NCBI RefSeq assembly: GCF_027942865.1
Contig: NC_134508.1
Coordinates: forward strand, 36,701,466-36,765,465
Length of the DNA: 64,000 bases
Reading direction: 5' to 3'
From: Odontesthes bonariensis
Lineage: Eukaryota > Chordata > Actinopteri > Atheriniformes > Atherinopsidae
Shown here: positions 1-12,508 of the stretch, piece after piece
How the letters are laid out: each line of letters begins with the position of its first letter
Numbering within the stretch: the stretch's first letter is position 1
Notes under the pieces: generated by a model
Seen by the model: the letters and a program-made list of their open reading frames with translations, nothing else
Told to the model about the DNA's origin: nothing
Database searches by the model: none
Made by a program: the position numbers and the translations under genes

Positions 1-1446
1 GGATGTTCTTTCGGTTGTTTTATTTCATAGGAAATAAATCCCAAATGTGATTTTGAAAAATATTTACTTTAACAGCTATACGTGATGGCTTTGAAAAATA
101 TCCCTAAATAAATTAAAGTGCTGTAATTTTTGCCTTTTTCAGATCAAATAGAGGAACAAATTAGGGGATTGTTAAAAGAAATCATGATTAGTGCTTTGGT
201 TAAACTCTTCTGACTTCTGTGACAGCTTGAATTCTTTGGGGCTTGGACGCCACTAGCAAAAAACAATATTGTTCATGAATCAGGTTCCAGCTTTCTTGTG
301 CACCAGCTGATTGATTCGCTTTTGCAGGATGGAGCCTTGTCACGGACCCTTTTTTATTTGTTTGTTTTTTTTCAATTCCCACCATGAATTTCCACTCAGA
401 CTGAGATCAGAGCTGTTTGCTGGCCATGTCATTGAGTTCACATGTGCTTCCCGTGGGATGTCATTTCCTTTTAACACAGTATAGACAAAGACATGCTGTA
501 TGAGTGTGTGTATGAATGGGTGACTGTGGCTTGTAGTGTAAAAGCGTTTTGAGTGGTGAAGTAGACTGGACAGCTATATATAAGCACAGCCCATTTACCA
601 TGACCATTTTCCTGAAAACCTTGAATGCTCTGTGATACATTATCATCCTTAAAAAAGATTTTGTCATCACTAGACCAACTGTCAATTGATGGAATGGCAA
701 AATGGAATGGCACTTGTTCATTTACCGTACAGGTGATTACTGCATTCTACCCTCATCTTTCACCTGCCTTCAACCCCATTTAATCAATGATTGTCATAAT
801 TATTTTTTTTAGGCAGTCATGTTTACATGTTTCATTGGACAGATACCAAACTAAAGTTCCAGCATCTTCATATTCTTGCTATATAGAGATCCATTATTCA
901 TCCCTGATTATCATTACTGCATCTCTTGAGTCCACTGGAACCGTTTTCTTCTCTTTAGATGTTAATGATAGTTTATCTTTAGCTTCTCTGAATGCAATTC
1001 CCATTTCCTTGAAGAGTTCCTTTTACAGTTTTGGTCACAGTGTTATCTTAATGGTTTGATGTCCTCTCCATGTTTAGTTACTACAACTTTACTATTTCGC
1101 TTGCATTTGCTCCACATTTTAGATCCAGCTGACTGGGAAACAACAATATCCCTGCTGCACTGTGTCTTGTTTTTTTTTTGTCATTTAAAACAAAAAAGAA
1201 TTGATTCTGACTAAATTAACTGTAACGCCTACATCTACACCTTTGTGATGGCAGAAATGCAAGTACATTTGACACTTTTTGTCAGTTTTATGACTGATTT
1301 GAAAAGCAAGACCTAATTTTCAGGTTAATGGAGGTGAGAAATTCAGCAGGGTTTAAACTACTTTGGCATTCGTCCAGTCTGTAAACAAAAGATACAAAAC
1401 TACTTTTTGTCTAACAGTTAATTGGAAATGAATTCCCCCCTGTCAG
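1..1446. other. Intron of alpl (3' part), no other feature
   Basis: This AT-rich stretch ends in a polypyrimidine tract and a CAG acceptor directly before the first visible alkaline phosphatase exon. I found no earlier alkaline phosphatase exon in it, so the intron probably runs off the left edge. Short open frames here (for example 461-721 and 787-1059) have no recognisable domain and look like chance. Confidence 0.6.
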
Positions 1447-2376
1447 GAGGACGTATCGACCATGGACACCATGAGGGCAAGGCCAAGCAGGCTCTGCACG
1501 AAGCTGTGGAAATGGACCGGGCCATTGGCCGGGCGGATCTCTTAACCAGCACCCATGATACACTGAGCATCGTGACTGCTGACCATTCTCATGTGTTCAG
1601 TTTTGGGGGCTACACATTCAGAGGAAATCCAATATTTGGTATGTAGTACTGAAGATGTAGTAGATACTATGATGTATACCTGAAGTGGTGACTTAGAGCT
1701 TTCATTCTGGTTCTGTTGCGATTACAACCCCCAATGCTTTGTCTCCATCACTAGGTCTGGCCCCCATGCTGAGTGATATTGATCAGAAGCCTTTCACTTC
1801 CATTTTATATGCAAACGGACCAGGTTACAAAGTTTTCAATGGTGCGAGGGAGAATGTTTCGACTGTGAAGTACAGTAAGTATATTTTCTTGGCCAAACTA
1901 GATCAGGATGTGTGTTTAGATTACATTTAAGATAGGAAATCCCCCCCGATCTTGTTTACAGACATTTATTTTTTCAAGTCACGGAGGAAAAACTAAAAAA
2001 AATTAAAGTTTTACTGTCACAAGTTAGTTACAAAGACTCAGCTTTCTTTTGGACTTTTCCTGGTTGTATTTAAAGACAATGCATCTTTTTTCTGTGTCTC
2101 TCCCTTTCAGTGGAGAACAACTACCAGGCCCAGTCAGCTGTACCTCTGTCTCTGGAGACCCATGGAGGAGAGGATGTGGCTGTGTTTGCTAAGGGTCCCA
2201 TGGCTCACCTCCTACATGGAGTCCATGAACAGAATTACATCCCCCATGTTATGGCATATGCAGCCTGTATCGGCCAGAACAGAGACCACTGCGTGTTAAC
2301 TGGTGGAACAGTCGGCTTGCAGCCAGTGTTTTCTAGCATTGCAACCATTCTCACAGTCACTCGACTTCTGTGCTGA
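1447..2376 (+). CDS. alpl: Alkaline phosphatase, tissue-nonspecific type, last three coding exons
   Basis: GPI-anchored ectoenzyme that hydrolyses phosphomonoesters at the cell surface; in vertebrates it acts in bone mineralisation and on pyrophosphate and pyridoxal phosphate. Three coding exons are visible: 1447-1638, 1755-1874 and 2111-2376. All have AG acceptors and GT donors (gtatgt, gtaagt), and the split codons join in frame (G|GT, A|TG). Exon one carries [11 protein letters not shown] (Zn ligands Asp and His) and TADHSHVF (Asp-His metal ligands). Exon three carries [11 protein letters not shown] (Zn-ligand His), then [15 protein letters not shown] and [10 protein letters not shown]. 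These match the nonspecific type better than the intestinal type. The C-terminus after the last Cys is weakly hydrophobic ([11 protein letters not shown], then TGA), as expected for a GPI signal, though the tail is less hydrophobic than in mammals. The N-terminal two thirds lie outside the window. Family is certain; paralogue (alpl versus another fish alp) is fairly sure. Confidence 0.93.
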
Positions 2377-3105
2377 CCTTCCCCAGACACGTCATCCTGA
2401 TAATATTAATTTGAACTAAATTCTCCTTTAAAGATTTTAACTTTTTCTTGTTTTCTCATTTCTTTTTAGAGCATTTTTATCACTATCACCACTGTAAAGA
2501 CACTTTTTTTCTTGGGGTATAATAATTAACGGACAAAAGTACAAGCACATATTTGCTCAAGTGATTTAAAAATGCACCACTCCTATTATTTAGAATGAGT
2601 TTTAACAGAGCACGGTGATAACAGAAAGCAAAATTCATAACCTACATTTAACACATTTTTGTGATTAGTGTGTGTTTTTGTATGTTTTGTGTTGAAATCT
2701 CTTTTTTCAGGTGGACTTGACCTTGATAAGTGGTAGTTGCAGGTGTGGCTGACCTTGCCTGGGTTGATCTACAGTCCAAGTACATTATCTTAGACTGATT
2801 TACATCCTTTCTCTTGGTTTTTTCTTTCAGCCCAGCTGTGACACTGTGTGGACATGAGAAAGATTAATGTGATTTTGCTGCTCTTGACAGCGAAATCTTT
2901 AACTGTGGTCAAAGGGTTTGTCAACTCATTTGAGGAGTGACTGCAGACAAACTTTAGACTTTTCTCCCATTGAAACGAGTGAAAACAATGGTTTTAAAAA
3001 TGTGAGCAAATTTGGATATGTTTGAAAAATAAGGATAATGTGATTTTAAATTGTTAGTGTATATAATTTTATTTTGTTCAGCCAAATGTGTAAAACTTGA
3101 ATAAA
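2377..3105 (+). other. alpl: Probable 3' UTR of alpl with poly(A) signal
   Basis: AT-rich sequence follows the TGA stop. A cluster of AATAAA signals starts at 3100 (AATAAAATAAA), with another AATAAA-like motif at about 3130. The 3' end is inferred from these signals only. A pyrimidine tract and AG near 2830 could also mark a spliced UTR. Confidence 0.45.
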
Positions 3106-3130
3106 ATAAATCACCCCCGATGCACTGAAA

Positions 3131-6100
3131 TAAAAATTATTTTTAAAGATCAGAAAAATCAGATAACATAATTGTCACCTTGAATTTTTAAGTGTTGTAT
3201 GACCCGTTCAATCTTGTCTAATGTAAACCCTGTTGCTTTAGACATAATTTGCAAATGATTTAAGTCATTTGTGTTTCAAATGTGCATTTAACAGAATCTA
3301 CCTCACAAGCTTCCTAAAGATCCCTCATGACAGCGGTGTGTTCTCAAGGACACATTTTGTTAAACAAATTTTGGCAAGTGAATGTATAATTGACAAAACA
3401 TGAACATTTATTTGAATTTCTTATCATAATGTGATGTACACTTTCCATACTCACAGAAAGCAACAAGAAAGCCCATGTTTTGTCCAAATTTCTGTCTGGT
3501 ACACAATAAAATTGTCTGTTTTCTGATTATCTTCTATGTTTCTAATGTTGCAACATTAATGCTTTAAGCATTTTAAATGGTTTATTGGTAAGATTTATTT
3601 AGACTTATCAAAGGTTTTAGGAAATAAACTATTTTCATCACTTGTACAGTCTCAACTCAATGTGAAAAACTGTTTTGTAGCTTTTCTTTATGTAAAATAT
3701 AGATTTGCAATTTGTCACAATACAAAAGTTCTTGAAGACCCTTCATTTCAGCTCGTCACACATGTTGTCACATTTAGCCACGAGACAGGTCAGACCCAGG
3801 AAGGAGCAGAGACAGTTTATTGTGAGAGAAACCAAACTCAAAATAATCCTCCATGGCAGTTAGTGTCTGTGAAGAGACAATAGGTGTTAAATCTTGGCTG
3901 GGAATCCAGAATGTCCAAGAATCCAATAGAGTGCTGAACAGTAGTGATGCTTGCTTTCTCTGGAAAGAGTCACAAAAACAAGAGACTTGAGAATACAAAC
4001 ATGACTTCTCAGAACAAGACTTAAACAATAATTTGGGAGGCGTTGTACCACTCAGTTAAGGCAACGATCTGGCGATGAGACAGAAGAAGGAGACACGAGA
4101 GGAAGCAAAAAATAAAATCAAAGCTAGTGTGGCTTGCCTGGAATCCAAATCGATTGAAGCCACTAATTCTGTTGCTTCATGCGGTTCCTGGGAGAACAGA
4201 GGATTCGTGTCGGCTGAAGCATGAGATGGAAGCCTCATGCTGTCAACAGTTGTTTTCAGTATCAGCACACATACTGGCTACTTCACAAAGGGAATAAATA
4301 ACCATTTCAATTTGTTAAGTGTTTTAAAGCTGGTTTGAGTTCAACTCTATGTTTTGAATATTGTTTAGAATAATTTGACTTTAAGTCTTTATTTTAAAGT
4401 ACAATTTAGATATCCTCTGTCACAGATAAACACTAAAAGTAAGGTGTGCTTGGAGGTGACATTATGTCCTATAAAGACAGAAAGTCAACCTTTCATTCAC
4501 ACACCAGGCGTGGGCAATTGAGATGAAGAAAGAGTTCAAACTGAACATGAAAAAAGTAAAAACTTTGGACCAATTCACCTAGAACTACAATAAAAGTTAC
4601 TGCTGAGTAGTGTTTGTTATTTTTACTGTAAAATGTGGAGCTTGTGGTATACAAAAACTTTGTATCCAACCTGTTCAAGCACATATAGCTGAGTGAAGGA
4701 GTATGATTAATGTAGCCACAGAATTTCAGATTCATTTACGGTAACAGTTGGTAGGTTTCCTGATTTTGGTTCACATTAGTGGTAATTATCTTACTGCAAG
4801 AATACATTTCATGTTGTAATTTCACTTATTAAAGCACTATATAAACAAAAATAATCACAAATTAAAATGTCGACTGGGGAGTTGGGAATTAAACTCGGAT
4901 TAAAGACAACTCCTTGACCTCCCAAGATACATCCCAAGTTAGATCATATTTCCTTTGTATTATGTTACTTAAATAAGTGATTTCACTTCAAGTTGAGTAT
5001 GATTTCACCATTGTAACAACCCCTGTCCATTTTCTATAACTTCTTTATTTTGGTTCTGAGAGTTGCTGTAGCCTAAAGAGCAATTCTAGTTGAGAAAAAA
5101 AAAAGTTTCTCTTTACATCTAAGCTGTGTCAGAGTCACAGGGGACACGTCAAAATTGGTCTGTTGAACAGGATTTTTCCTCTGGGTAAGTGCAAATCGCT
5201 GCCCCATAATCCTGCTTTAGTTTATCTATTCCATATTCAGAGATCGATGTTGGGTATCAGACTATAACAGAGTGTGTGTTAGAGTGTGTGAACGTCCCCT
5301 CACTCTCATATGACGTTTATGACTCACACAGCTTCTTGTAATTCTAAGTCTGCTTTCCAAAGTGATGAAATTGATGATAAAAGCAGGGAAAGTGGTGGTG
5401 TGTATTTTTTTGCCTTGCAAAAGCCTCGCTATTCTTTCCTCAACATCAAGGCAAACAGTTAAGGTAAGGAACAGCTGGTGACTTACCCTGGAGTCACTCT
5501 CCTGCCACACGTTGAAGATCTAAGGAAATGCCAGAGGTGGCCTTGTTAGATGTAAATTGCTCTCAGGCAAGTCATAGTCTGGTGAGTTCATGTTGAATGT
5601 TGAAGGTTCTATGTCATGCCACTATCCAGGAAATTACTCAGCAAAGACTGCTATTAGTATGCAGTAGTACATATTTTCCTAACAAGTGAATCAGAAAATG
5701 TGAAGCTAAATAATGCAGTTCTCTGTCCATGTAAACGTGATAACATTAAGATAAGCATAAAAAGCAAGTACAACAAATACAAATCATAGTAGTTAACAGT
5801 ATCGCACATACAGTAAGCACCAGCCATTGTCCATTCACACACTGCAGGTGGTACAGCCTGTTACAGAAGGAGCTGTCCAGTCTGTCCGTGGGTCCCGTAT
5901 GGGATACATGTTTTTCATCTGTTTAGTTCAACAGCAAACTCAGCTGGATCAAGAGGGCTTCCTGGGACAGAGCTGGACCCCTTAAATAGCCTGTTAACCA
6001 ACCTGACCATTCTCCTATATGGGGATTCAGCTTGAGATGATGAACACACAGAGAATAATTACTCAACTATGTGCTTCCTCTCAGCTTCAGAAAGTGAACA

Positions 6101-9100
6101 GTCATCTCTCAGCTTGTGGTTTTGCTTTTATTTCCCACTATTCTTTTCATAAAACCAAAACACTCATAGGCCAACATTCCTCAGGAGAAAAAAACATGAA
6201 CTGAATACTAAACTTTGGTAATATTTGTCAGATGTACAAATAGAAAACTGTGTCCTAACGTAGTTGTCCTGTCAACTTACCAGTATACAATGGTAATTTG
6301 ATGCTTTTAAAGCTGGGTTCCATTCCTCTCCGAAAAAGCATAACTAAATAGCAATCCAGTGTGTTAATCGTGTTTGGCAGTCACTGGTTCAAATCGGACA
6401 AGTAATTCACACACTGCACTGAACTATTGGCTCATAGGAAGTGTATTCTAGCAGGCCAGTTACTCTCCAAGTAGATTTCAAAACTAAAGGATATAGGAGT
6501 ATCCTGAGACTTGACTGAAATACATAAGGAAGTAAGCTACACTTTTCTGTTTTCTGTTTACGGTACATTCTAATAATATGAAAAGATAGTTGAGGGTGCA
6601 CTGCGGGGGATTACTCGAGCTTTGCTGTCAAAGAAATTAATGGGTTTCTGAGACAGTGTTTGGCCAAAGTAGGTTATTCACTAACTGGAAGGTTGATTTT
6701 TCAAATTCCAGCTTCTCTGGCCAGTATGTGCAAATGTCTTTGTGTGGAATACCGAAGCCTAATTGCTCCCAATGTGTTCATCAATATGCAAATTGCTATG
6801 TGATAGAAAACTTGTTGTATGTACAGTACATCATCTAAGTGTGTATGGATGAGTGGTCCACAGAACCAAAAAAGCTCATCAAAACACAACATTTTTGTAA
6901 ACATCTGTTTACATGGTGCAATGTTCTTTTAGGAATGAGAGATTTGCCATCATTTGTCAGTCATTCAAATCTTTTCTGAGGAGTCATTGCTCAAAACCAA
7001 AGGACTTTGTTCTTAACTTTGTGAGAAACCTTTTAAAGTGAGCAAATATTTCTGGCTAAACTTTTTAAGCAATGTGCACAAAACTCACATAAACGTAGCC
7101 TCAACAAAAGATCTGGAACTACAACCTGATTTCATGTGGTGAAAATAGTATATTTCAAATTATTCTTCAAACATCAATGTTCTTCTGCTAATTTCCTCTG
7201 CAAGTGAACATAATCTTTACAACAATGATCTCTTCTACGCTAACCCTAATTTTAATCAAGATGAAGAAACTGCCTACAGTCACGCAGATTTCAGCCTGAG
7301 ACAGGATGTAGAGGAAAAACAGAAACAGTTTCACAATAGATATAGATCGTTATTCATCTTGAAACGTTCTGACTGCGCCATCAAATGCCCTGAAGTGACT
7401 GAAATGAAACTGCACATCAAGACTGCATGTCAATCTCTCTGAACAGACTGCTGTGACAGCTCAGTGCTTTCTATTTCACTCCCTCTGTTATTATCTGTCT
7501 AACCCCATTTCATTTGGTCCCTTTTACTTTGAGTTATGATGTTTTATATCCATCAATTTCCTTTTGTGGCTGTATCAGGGACCCTCACTACAATCTGTGT
7601 CATGATTTCCAAACCTCAATTTGCTGTTGGCATCACTGAATAAATGGTAAAAAGACAAGAGAGTTGGGATTCTGTCGGATCAAACTGAAAACACAAGACA
7701 AGGCTGACAGCTACAGCTGTTGTGTAAAATGAGAACTGAGGTGGCAAAATGAATGCTAATTCTTGTGTTTTCTAAACAAAGGTCTTATTTGGGACAAATG
7801 ATGGTGATGAAGCCCTCTCTTCCACAATCGTGTCCAGTTGAGTGAATAAATTCAAACCAGCAATGATTCATTAATCCACTTTTCACAAGTTACCTGAAAT
7901 TATGATGATACTTTAATATTTATTGCATCCTCACAAGTAAAATGGATTAATCTTATCTAAGAATATTAAGAAGTACCCCTGTACTACCACACTAACAAGT
8001 TAATTTGTTATTCTTCATTTTCTTGATATATTTATCATCTCATAGTATTTGATTATACCTAGAAGAGGTGGAACTTTCTCAATCACCTTCATCTCCACTC
8101 TCACAGCTTCCATCACTCCACTGAGGCCAGTGACCATGAGACCCTCTGACACTAATGACAGAAATAATCAAGTCTGGACCAGGAATTATTCACATGTTTT
8201 CAATGGGTTTCTTTTCAGACCATCCAAAAGAAAAAATGGGAAAAGGAGAAGCAGCAGCAGAATATGTAGTTCCAAAGTTATGCAAACATTGCTGTGATAT
8301 GTTGGGTCATGGGAGCACAGCTCAGCAGAAAACGATAAAAACACAGATGGTTTGGCAAGTGGACAACTGGAATCACCTCAGGTTTCATGAACTTACTGGA
8401 AAGTGTAAAGTAGATCAATCTTTTCTCGTCTAATAAAATGCAATATTTTTGTAATACAGTTTCTATGAGGAACAATGTTGGTTGTATTCACCTTGAACAT
8501 AACACCAGCAGCCTCAAGAACAAAGCCAACATGACTGTCCAGCCATGAATTAACATGGTGTTGGAAACAGAATCACCCAATCTTTTGCAACTTTCATTGC
8601 TAAGAATCTTTGGTACTCATTTGGCCAAAGAGAAGCTCAGGTTTCACCAGCTTTTGAGGATCCTCTCATACAGCAAGTGCCCGTCCGAAGCTTTGCTTGA
8701 TATTTTCAAGTTTTACTTTTGTAGCTGACAAATAGCTTACTCTGAAAAGAAAACAATCCATTGTTTAAAATCAGAGTGCTCCCAAACACTACTTTCCATG
8801 AAGACAGCTTTGGTTGGATTATCTCTTGAGTTCCTTGCCGCTCCATATCAATTAAACTAACAAATCTGGGCACTAACTTAAGCAGCAAGTTATTGATGCC
8901 CTGATGTTTCTTTAACATAAATACGTAATCAATTAAAGAGGCCAGAGGAGAATAGTGGCAAGTCAACTTTGCCAAACGAACAAAGTGTTTAATTGGAGTT
9001 TTATCATTTCTGACTTGATTCAGAATCCTACAAGAAATAAGAATCAATTTTTATGTGTATCAGTTCGTCCCTGCATATCTATCTGAAATAGTGAAATCAT

Positions 9101-9129
9101 TACTTAGTAACAATCTGTGGCCACAGATG
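3131..9129. other. Intergenic, no gene seen
   Basis: About 6 kb of AT-rich sequence with only short open frames (under 115 codons), none with a recognisable domain, splice context or start context. I saw no tRNA and no long repeat. Confidence 0.5.
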
Positions 9130-9134
9130 ATTTC

Positions 9135-9767
9135 TGTGACAGCCTGGTAACTAGCTGTCTGAAAATATGGACTCAAGAGCAGACAGAGTGAGTCAAGGTA
9201 AAATAATTTATTAGTGAGCGATGTAGGTGGGGAGTCGAGGGCTGAATCCAGGTTGACTAGGAACTCTGCAGGAGGCGGGAGAAGGTTAGAGGATACTTCC
9301 AAGATTGTGGCATGATCCAAAATTGGTTGGCTTGTCGTTACTTGTTGTCCGGAGGGGAGAGTGCTGGCTGTGTTGCTTGGTTCCGAGTCGGTGGCGGGGT
9401 GAGGGACTCGAAGAGGGAAGAGGGAATCCAACCATGGATGGTGAAACAGGCACGAGGAAACAGAATACGGAGAGTGGACGTGGGAGACGAGGACTGAATG
9501 AGACAGGTTAATGTAAGGTTTTGGCAGTAAGTAAACTTGCTATAGAGTCACTGGAGTCGGCCTTATTACCACAATGAATGTGAGACAATGTGGCGAAGAC
9601 TGGCTGCCCCTGCAGCTCCTAAAAGGGTGTCCTGATGAGTGCAGATGAGGAGCAGGTGGGATGGCAGGAGCAATCCAGACTCCGCCCAAGGCTCCCAGGA
9701 AACGATCTCAACCCCGCCTAAGACTCAGGAACCAAAAGAACAACCACAGCCAAGCATGATCGTAACA
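9135..9767 (-). mobile_element. Solo LTR (Ty3/Gypsy-like size and TSD)
   Basis: The 633-bp block begins TGTGACAGCC and ends GATCGTAACA, so it has TG...CA termini. It is flanked by a direct 5-bp repeat ATTTC (9130-9134 and 9768-9772), the signature of LTR-element integration. Read on the - strand it starts TGTTACGATC and has an AATAAA-type motif about 80-90 bp before its end, as expected for the R/U5 part of an LTR; this sets the strand. No internal gag or pol sequence lies beside it, so it is a solo LTR left by recombination between two LTRs. Open frames on both strands inside it (9060-9431, 9305-9511) are LTR sequence, not genes. Assignment to Gypsy rests on LTR size and the 5-bp duplication only. 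Confidence 0.72.
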
Positions 9768-9772
9768 ATTTC

Positions 9773-10489
9773 ATATGCATCACCAGATTTTCCACGCCCT
9801 TTAACTCCCCAAAATGACTTGTGCTTATCAGTTCCTGCTGTGAATATACTCCCAGCCTCCCACCACACATGTCACTACGTTGAATTTATGTTCCGTTCTG
9901 CTCCTGATTATATCTTGCTTGTTTTGTTAACCTTGCCAGTACTCTGGATACTGCTTTAGGGCTCCATGTGCAGTCTGTTTTTGTTTGGTTTTTTTTGTTT
10001 AATCGTGAACCGACTTTGTGTGAATAAATCTCACTTTGTTGGTTGTACACTCCGCCTCTCATGTCATGCTTATGTCAAGTGAACTGTAACAAATATGCTT
10101 GCTTAAAAGATTAAAAAGAAAAGAAATTCTACAGAAACAGCTAGATTGATGTTGTAATTGTCATAGGAGGGACAGCTTTCAGGGATTTAATAAAAAAAAC
10201 GTGTTCACAACGTATATCCTCTGGAATGTTTGTTCTGTACACAACACTTTCCAAGCATAACATGGTTATATAGAGGTGAACATTTGTGTCATTGTTTCAT
10301 AGTCAAATATTAGGTGGATGGACTGTTGGTACAAGTTAGGACAGTCAATGTGTTTCTTTCTTATGTGTTTTTTAACCTTTATATTAATAATCTGAGTTTG
10401 AACACAGCCATAATGGTAACCTATTTTAAAAAAAGTCAATAACACTTAGCAATGACAAATGACTTGATTTCTAATTTCTTATTTTCTAG
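9773..10489. other. Intergenic; possible degenerate LTR-like piece at its start
   Basis: Around 9900-10090 a T-rich stretch is followed by AATAAATCTC and later GTGAACTGTAACA, which resembles the end of another old LTR. I found no matching start or target duplication. Nothing else is recognisable up to the acceptor at 10489. Confidence 0.3.
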
Positions 10490-10570
10490 ATCTCAGGGCT
10501 TGTGGGTTCAGCTCACGATACAATAATGGTCACTGCAGCCAAGAAGAAACTGGCAGCAGCAGATACATAA
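10490..10570 (+). CDS. Possible last coding exon of an unidentified gene
   Basis: A pyrimidine-rich tract ending in TTTTCTAG precedes an 81-nt open block that ends in TAA at 10568-10570. Its translation begins ISGLVGSAHDTIM and ends KKKLAAADT. An AATAAA at 10801 would give a 3' UTR of about 230 nt. I do not recognise the protein and cannot place upstream exons with confidence. It may be a chance combination of acceptor, frame and poly(A) signal. Confidence 0.25.
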   Translation: MSGLVGSAHDTIMVTAAKKKLAAADT

Positions 10571-10806
10571 TCTTTGTTTTAACTTCCTTCTAACCTATAG
10601 AAACCAGAGCTTTGCAGGTACATTTTGTGACAGATCGCATTCAAAACTGAGTTTCTGCTTGACTGCAATAATCTATAAATGATGGGACTCTCTCAAAATA
10701 AGGGCAAAATCTGAATACTTGAATAATGAGATGGGCCTCTATTGCTGTAAATTTGATTACAGCTCTTGTAATTTGTTTTTGTGGAAAGGTCGCTGTCACA
10801 AATAAA

Positions 10807-12318
10807 ATCTTTCTAGAATGTTTGATATTTGTATCTAATGAATAAAAAAATATTCTACTGACTCTGAAGGATGGCTTTGTTTTTCTTTAGACAAAGAAAA
10901 CTTGGAAAACGTCAAAGCTATATTTCTGAGACATAACTGTCTTATAGATCTGTATACGTGTTACTAAGCACACATGCAACTAAAAGATTCTGTTCAGAGA
11001 AAGATGGGGCTGCAGGAAGGAGGTTAACTTAAATGTGGCAACATTTTTTTCTTGTAAATGATTTGACGTGAAGTGTTTCTCTATGTTTTAATCTTCTCGT
11101 GACAATAGCAATGAGCTCCAACCTTCTAAAGAGGAATAAGACAAACAGAAAATGTTTAAAAATGATCAAAATCAATATTTTGAAGAAAAGCCATCTGGGC
11201 AGATAAATGTTCAACGCACAAAGTTGTGGTTGATAGAGAAGAAATTAAATACTGCTCTTGGGTGTATCTTTGCAAAGTCATCGAGGACTTTGGTTTCTAA
11301 AAAAGAAAATTCTATTTTTTACAAAGGTGGCCAGTATATGGGTTGTCAGTATGGTTACATGCACAATTAAACTGAGCTATGGTTGTACATTGACTTGGCC
11401 ATTTAGTTGGACAACTGTCTTTTTCCCATGTACATGCACAGGAGGGTAATTGAGTCATCGCCTGAAGTATGTCTAACAACGGTTAGACTTGGTTAGAAGT
11501 CATTCATCATCATCATCATCAGTGGGAGACCATTTTACGTATACGTATAGCAACACCACTGTCTCTAAAAGCTTTACGCCATCGTTAGTTGACATGTAGT
11601 TGTAATGGGCTGCTTTACTGTCACAATTTCTGATGTGTTAATTGGTCTGACAAAAGAAACTAATATGTGAATGAGAGCAGTTTTATACGGAATTTGGCTG
11701 TGTGAACACACTGTTTTAAAAAAAAAAAAAGATGAAACTTTCGAGCATGTGCTGAGTGCCTAGGCGCATCTGAGTCTAGTTGAGTGCATACATGCAGAAG
11801 TGATCAAACCACCAACCGCTGGGTGTGTCAGTATAGGTAAGAAGCTCAATTTTGAACGATTTTTATGTTGCGCCAACATTAGCCGCTTTCACACAGGCGC
11901 ATGAGTCCTGAAATGTTCTGGTGTTATGGCATGTGAGACGCAAAAGTCCATAATGTCCACTTTGGGAATTCTGCAGATATTTTCCTCCCAGCACCCTGGT
12001 GTCCCTGACAGCAGCAGGTGAGACAATGTATAAATCTGTCAGGAGCATGTGTGTCTGTGATAGTTTGTTCTCTATGTTGACCTGTGTGTTGCTTTCTGCT
12101 CTCTCCCTGCTGTTGTGGATACGTACAGATACATGCAGAACTTAAATCTATGCCATAACGAGCATCATCTGCTATTCTCAACACGCTGTAAAGAAAACAC
12201 ACATTTCCAGCGTAATTTCTGCTTCATGTGCTACCTCCTGCCCACTCTAGACACCTATTCCTCTGCATGCCTCCCTCGCATTTCCAGCCGGAAGAGTGCA
12301 ACTCCAGCAGAAAGCCTC
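10807..12318. other. Intergenic, no gene seen
   Basis: AT-rich sequence with a short (CAT)n run near 11506-11520 and a 12-13-bp poly(A) at about 11718. Open frames at 11863-12202 have no recognisable domain. Confidence 0.45.
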
Positions 12319-12508
12319 CTGGGGTCCGTTTCACGTAGCATGTTCAACCAACTCTGAGTCTATTCCTGATCTCTGAGTTGATCTACTCTGAGATAGAAAA
12401 CCCTGAGTTTTCGGTTCCACAAACGCTGATTTGAGTGAGGTTAATCAACTCTGAGTAAGTTCACCTTGAGTTTAGCGCGTGCACCACAACTTTAAAAAGC
12501 CAGCATCA

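Noticed and set aside
7241-7250. Telomere-like TAACCCTAA
   Set aside because: Single copy only, no tandem array.
8049-8433. Overlapping open frames of 82-92 codons with a TTTCTTTTCAG acceptor-like site at 8218
   Set aside because: No recognisable domain, no matching donor or neighbouring exons, and AT-rich composition like the surroundings.
9060-9431. 123-codon frame rich in Pro and Ser on the - strand
   Set aside because: It lies inside the solo LTR and has no gag or pol similarity.
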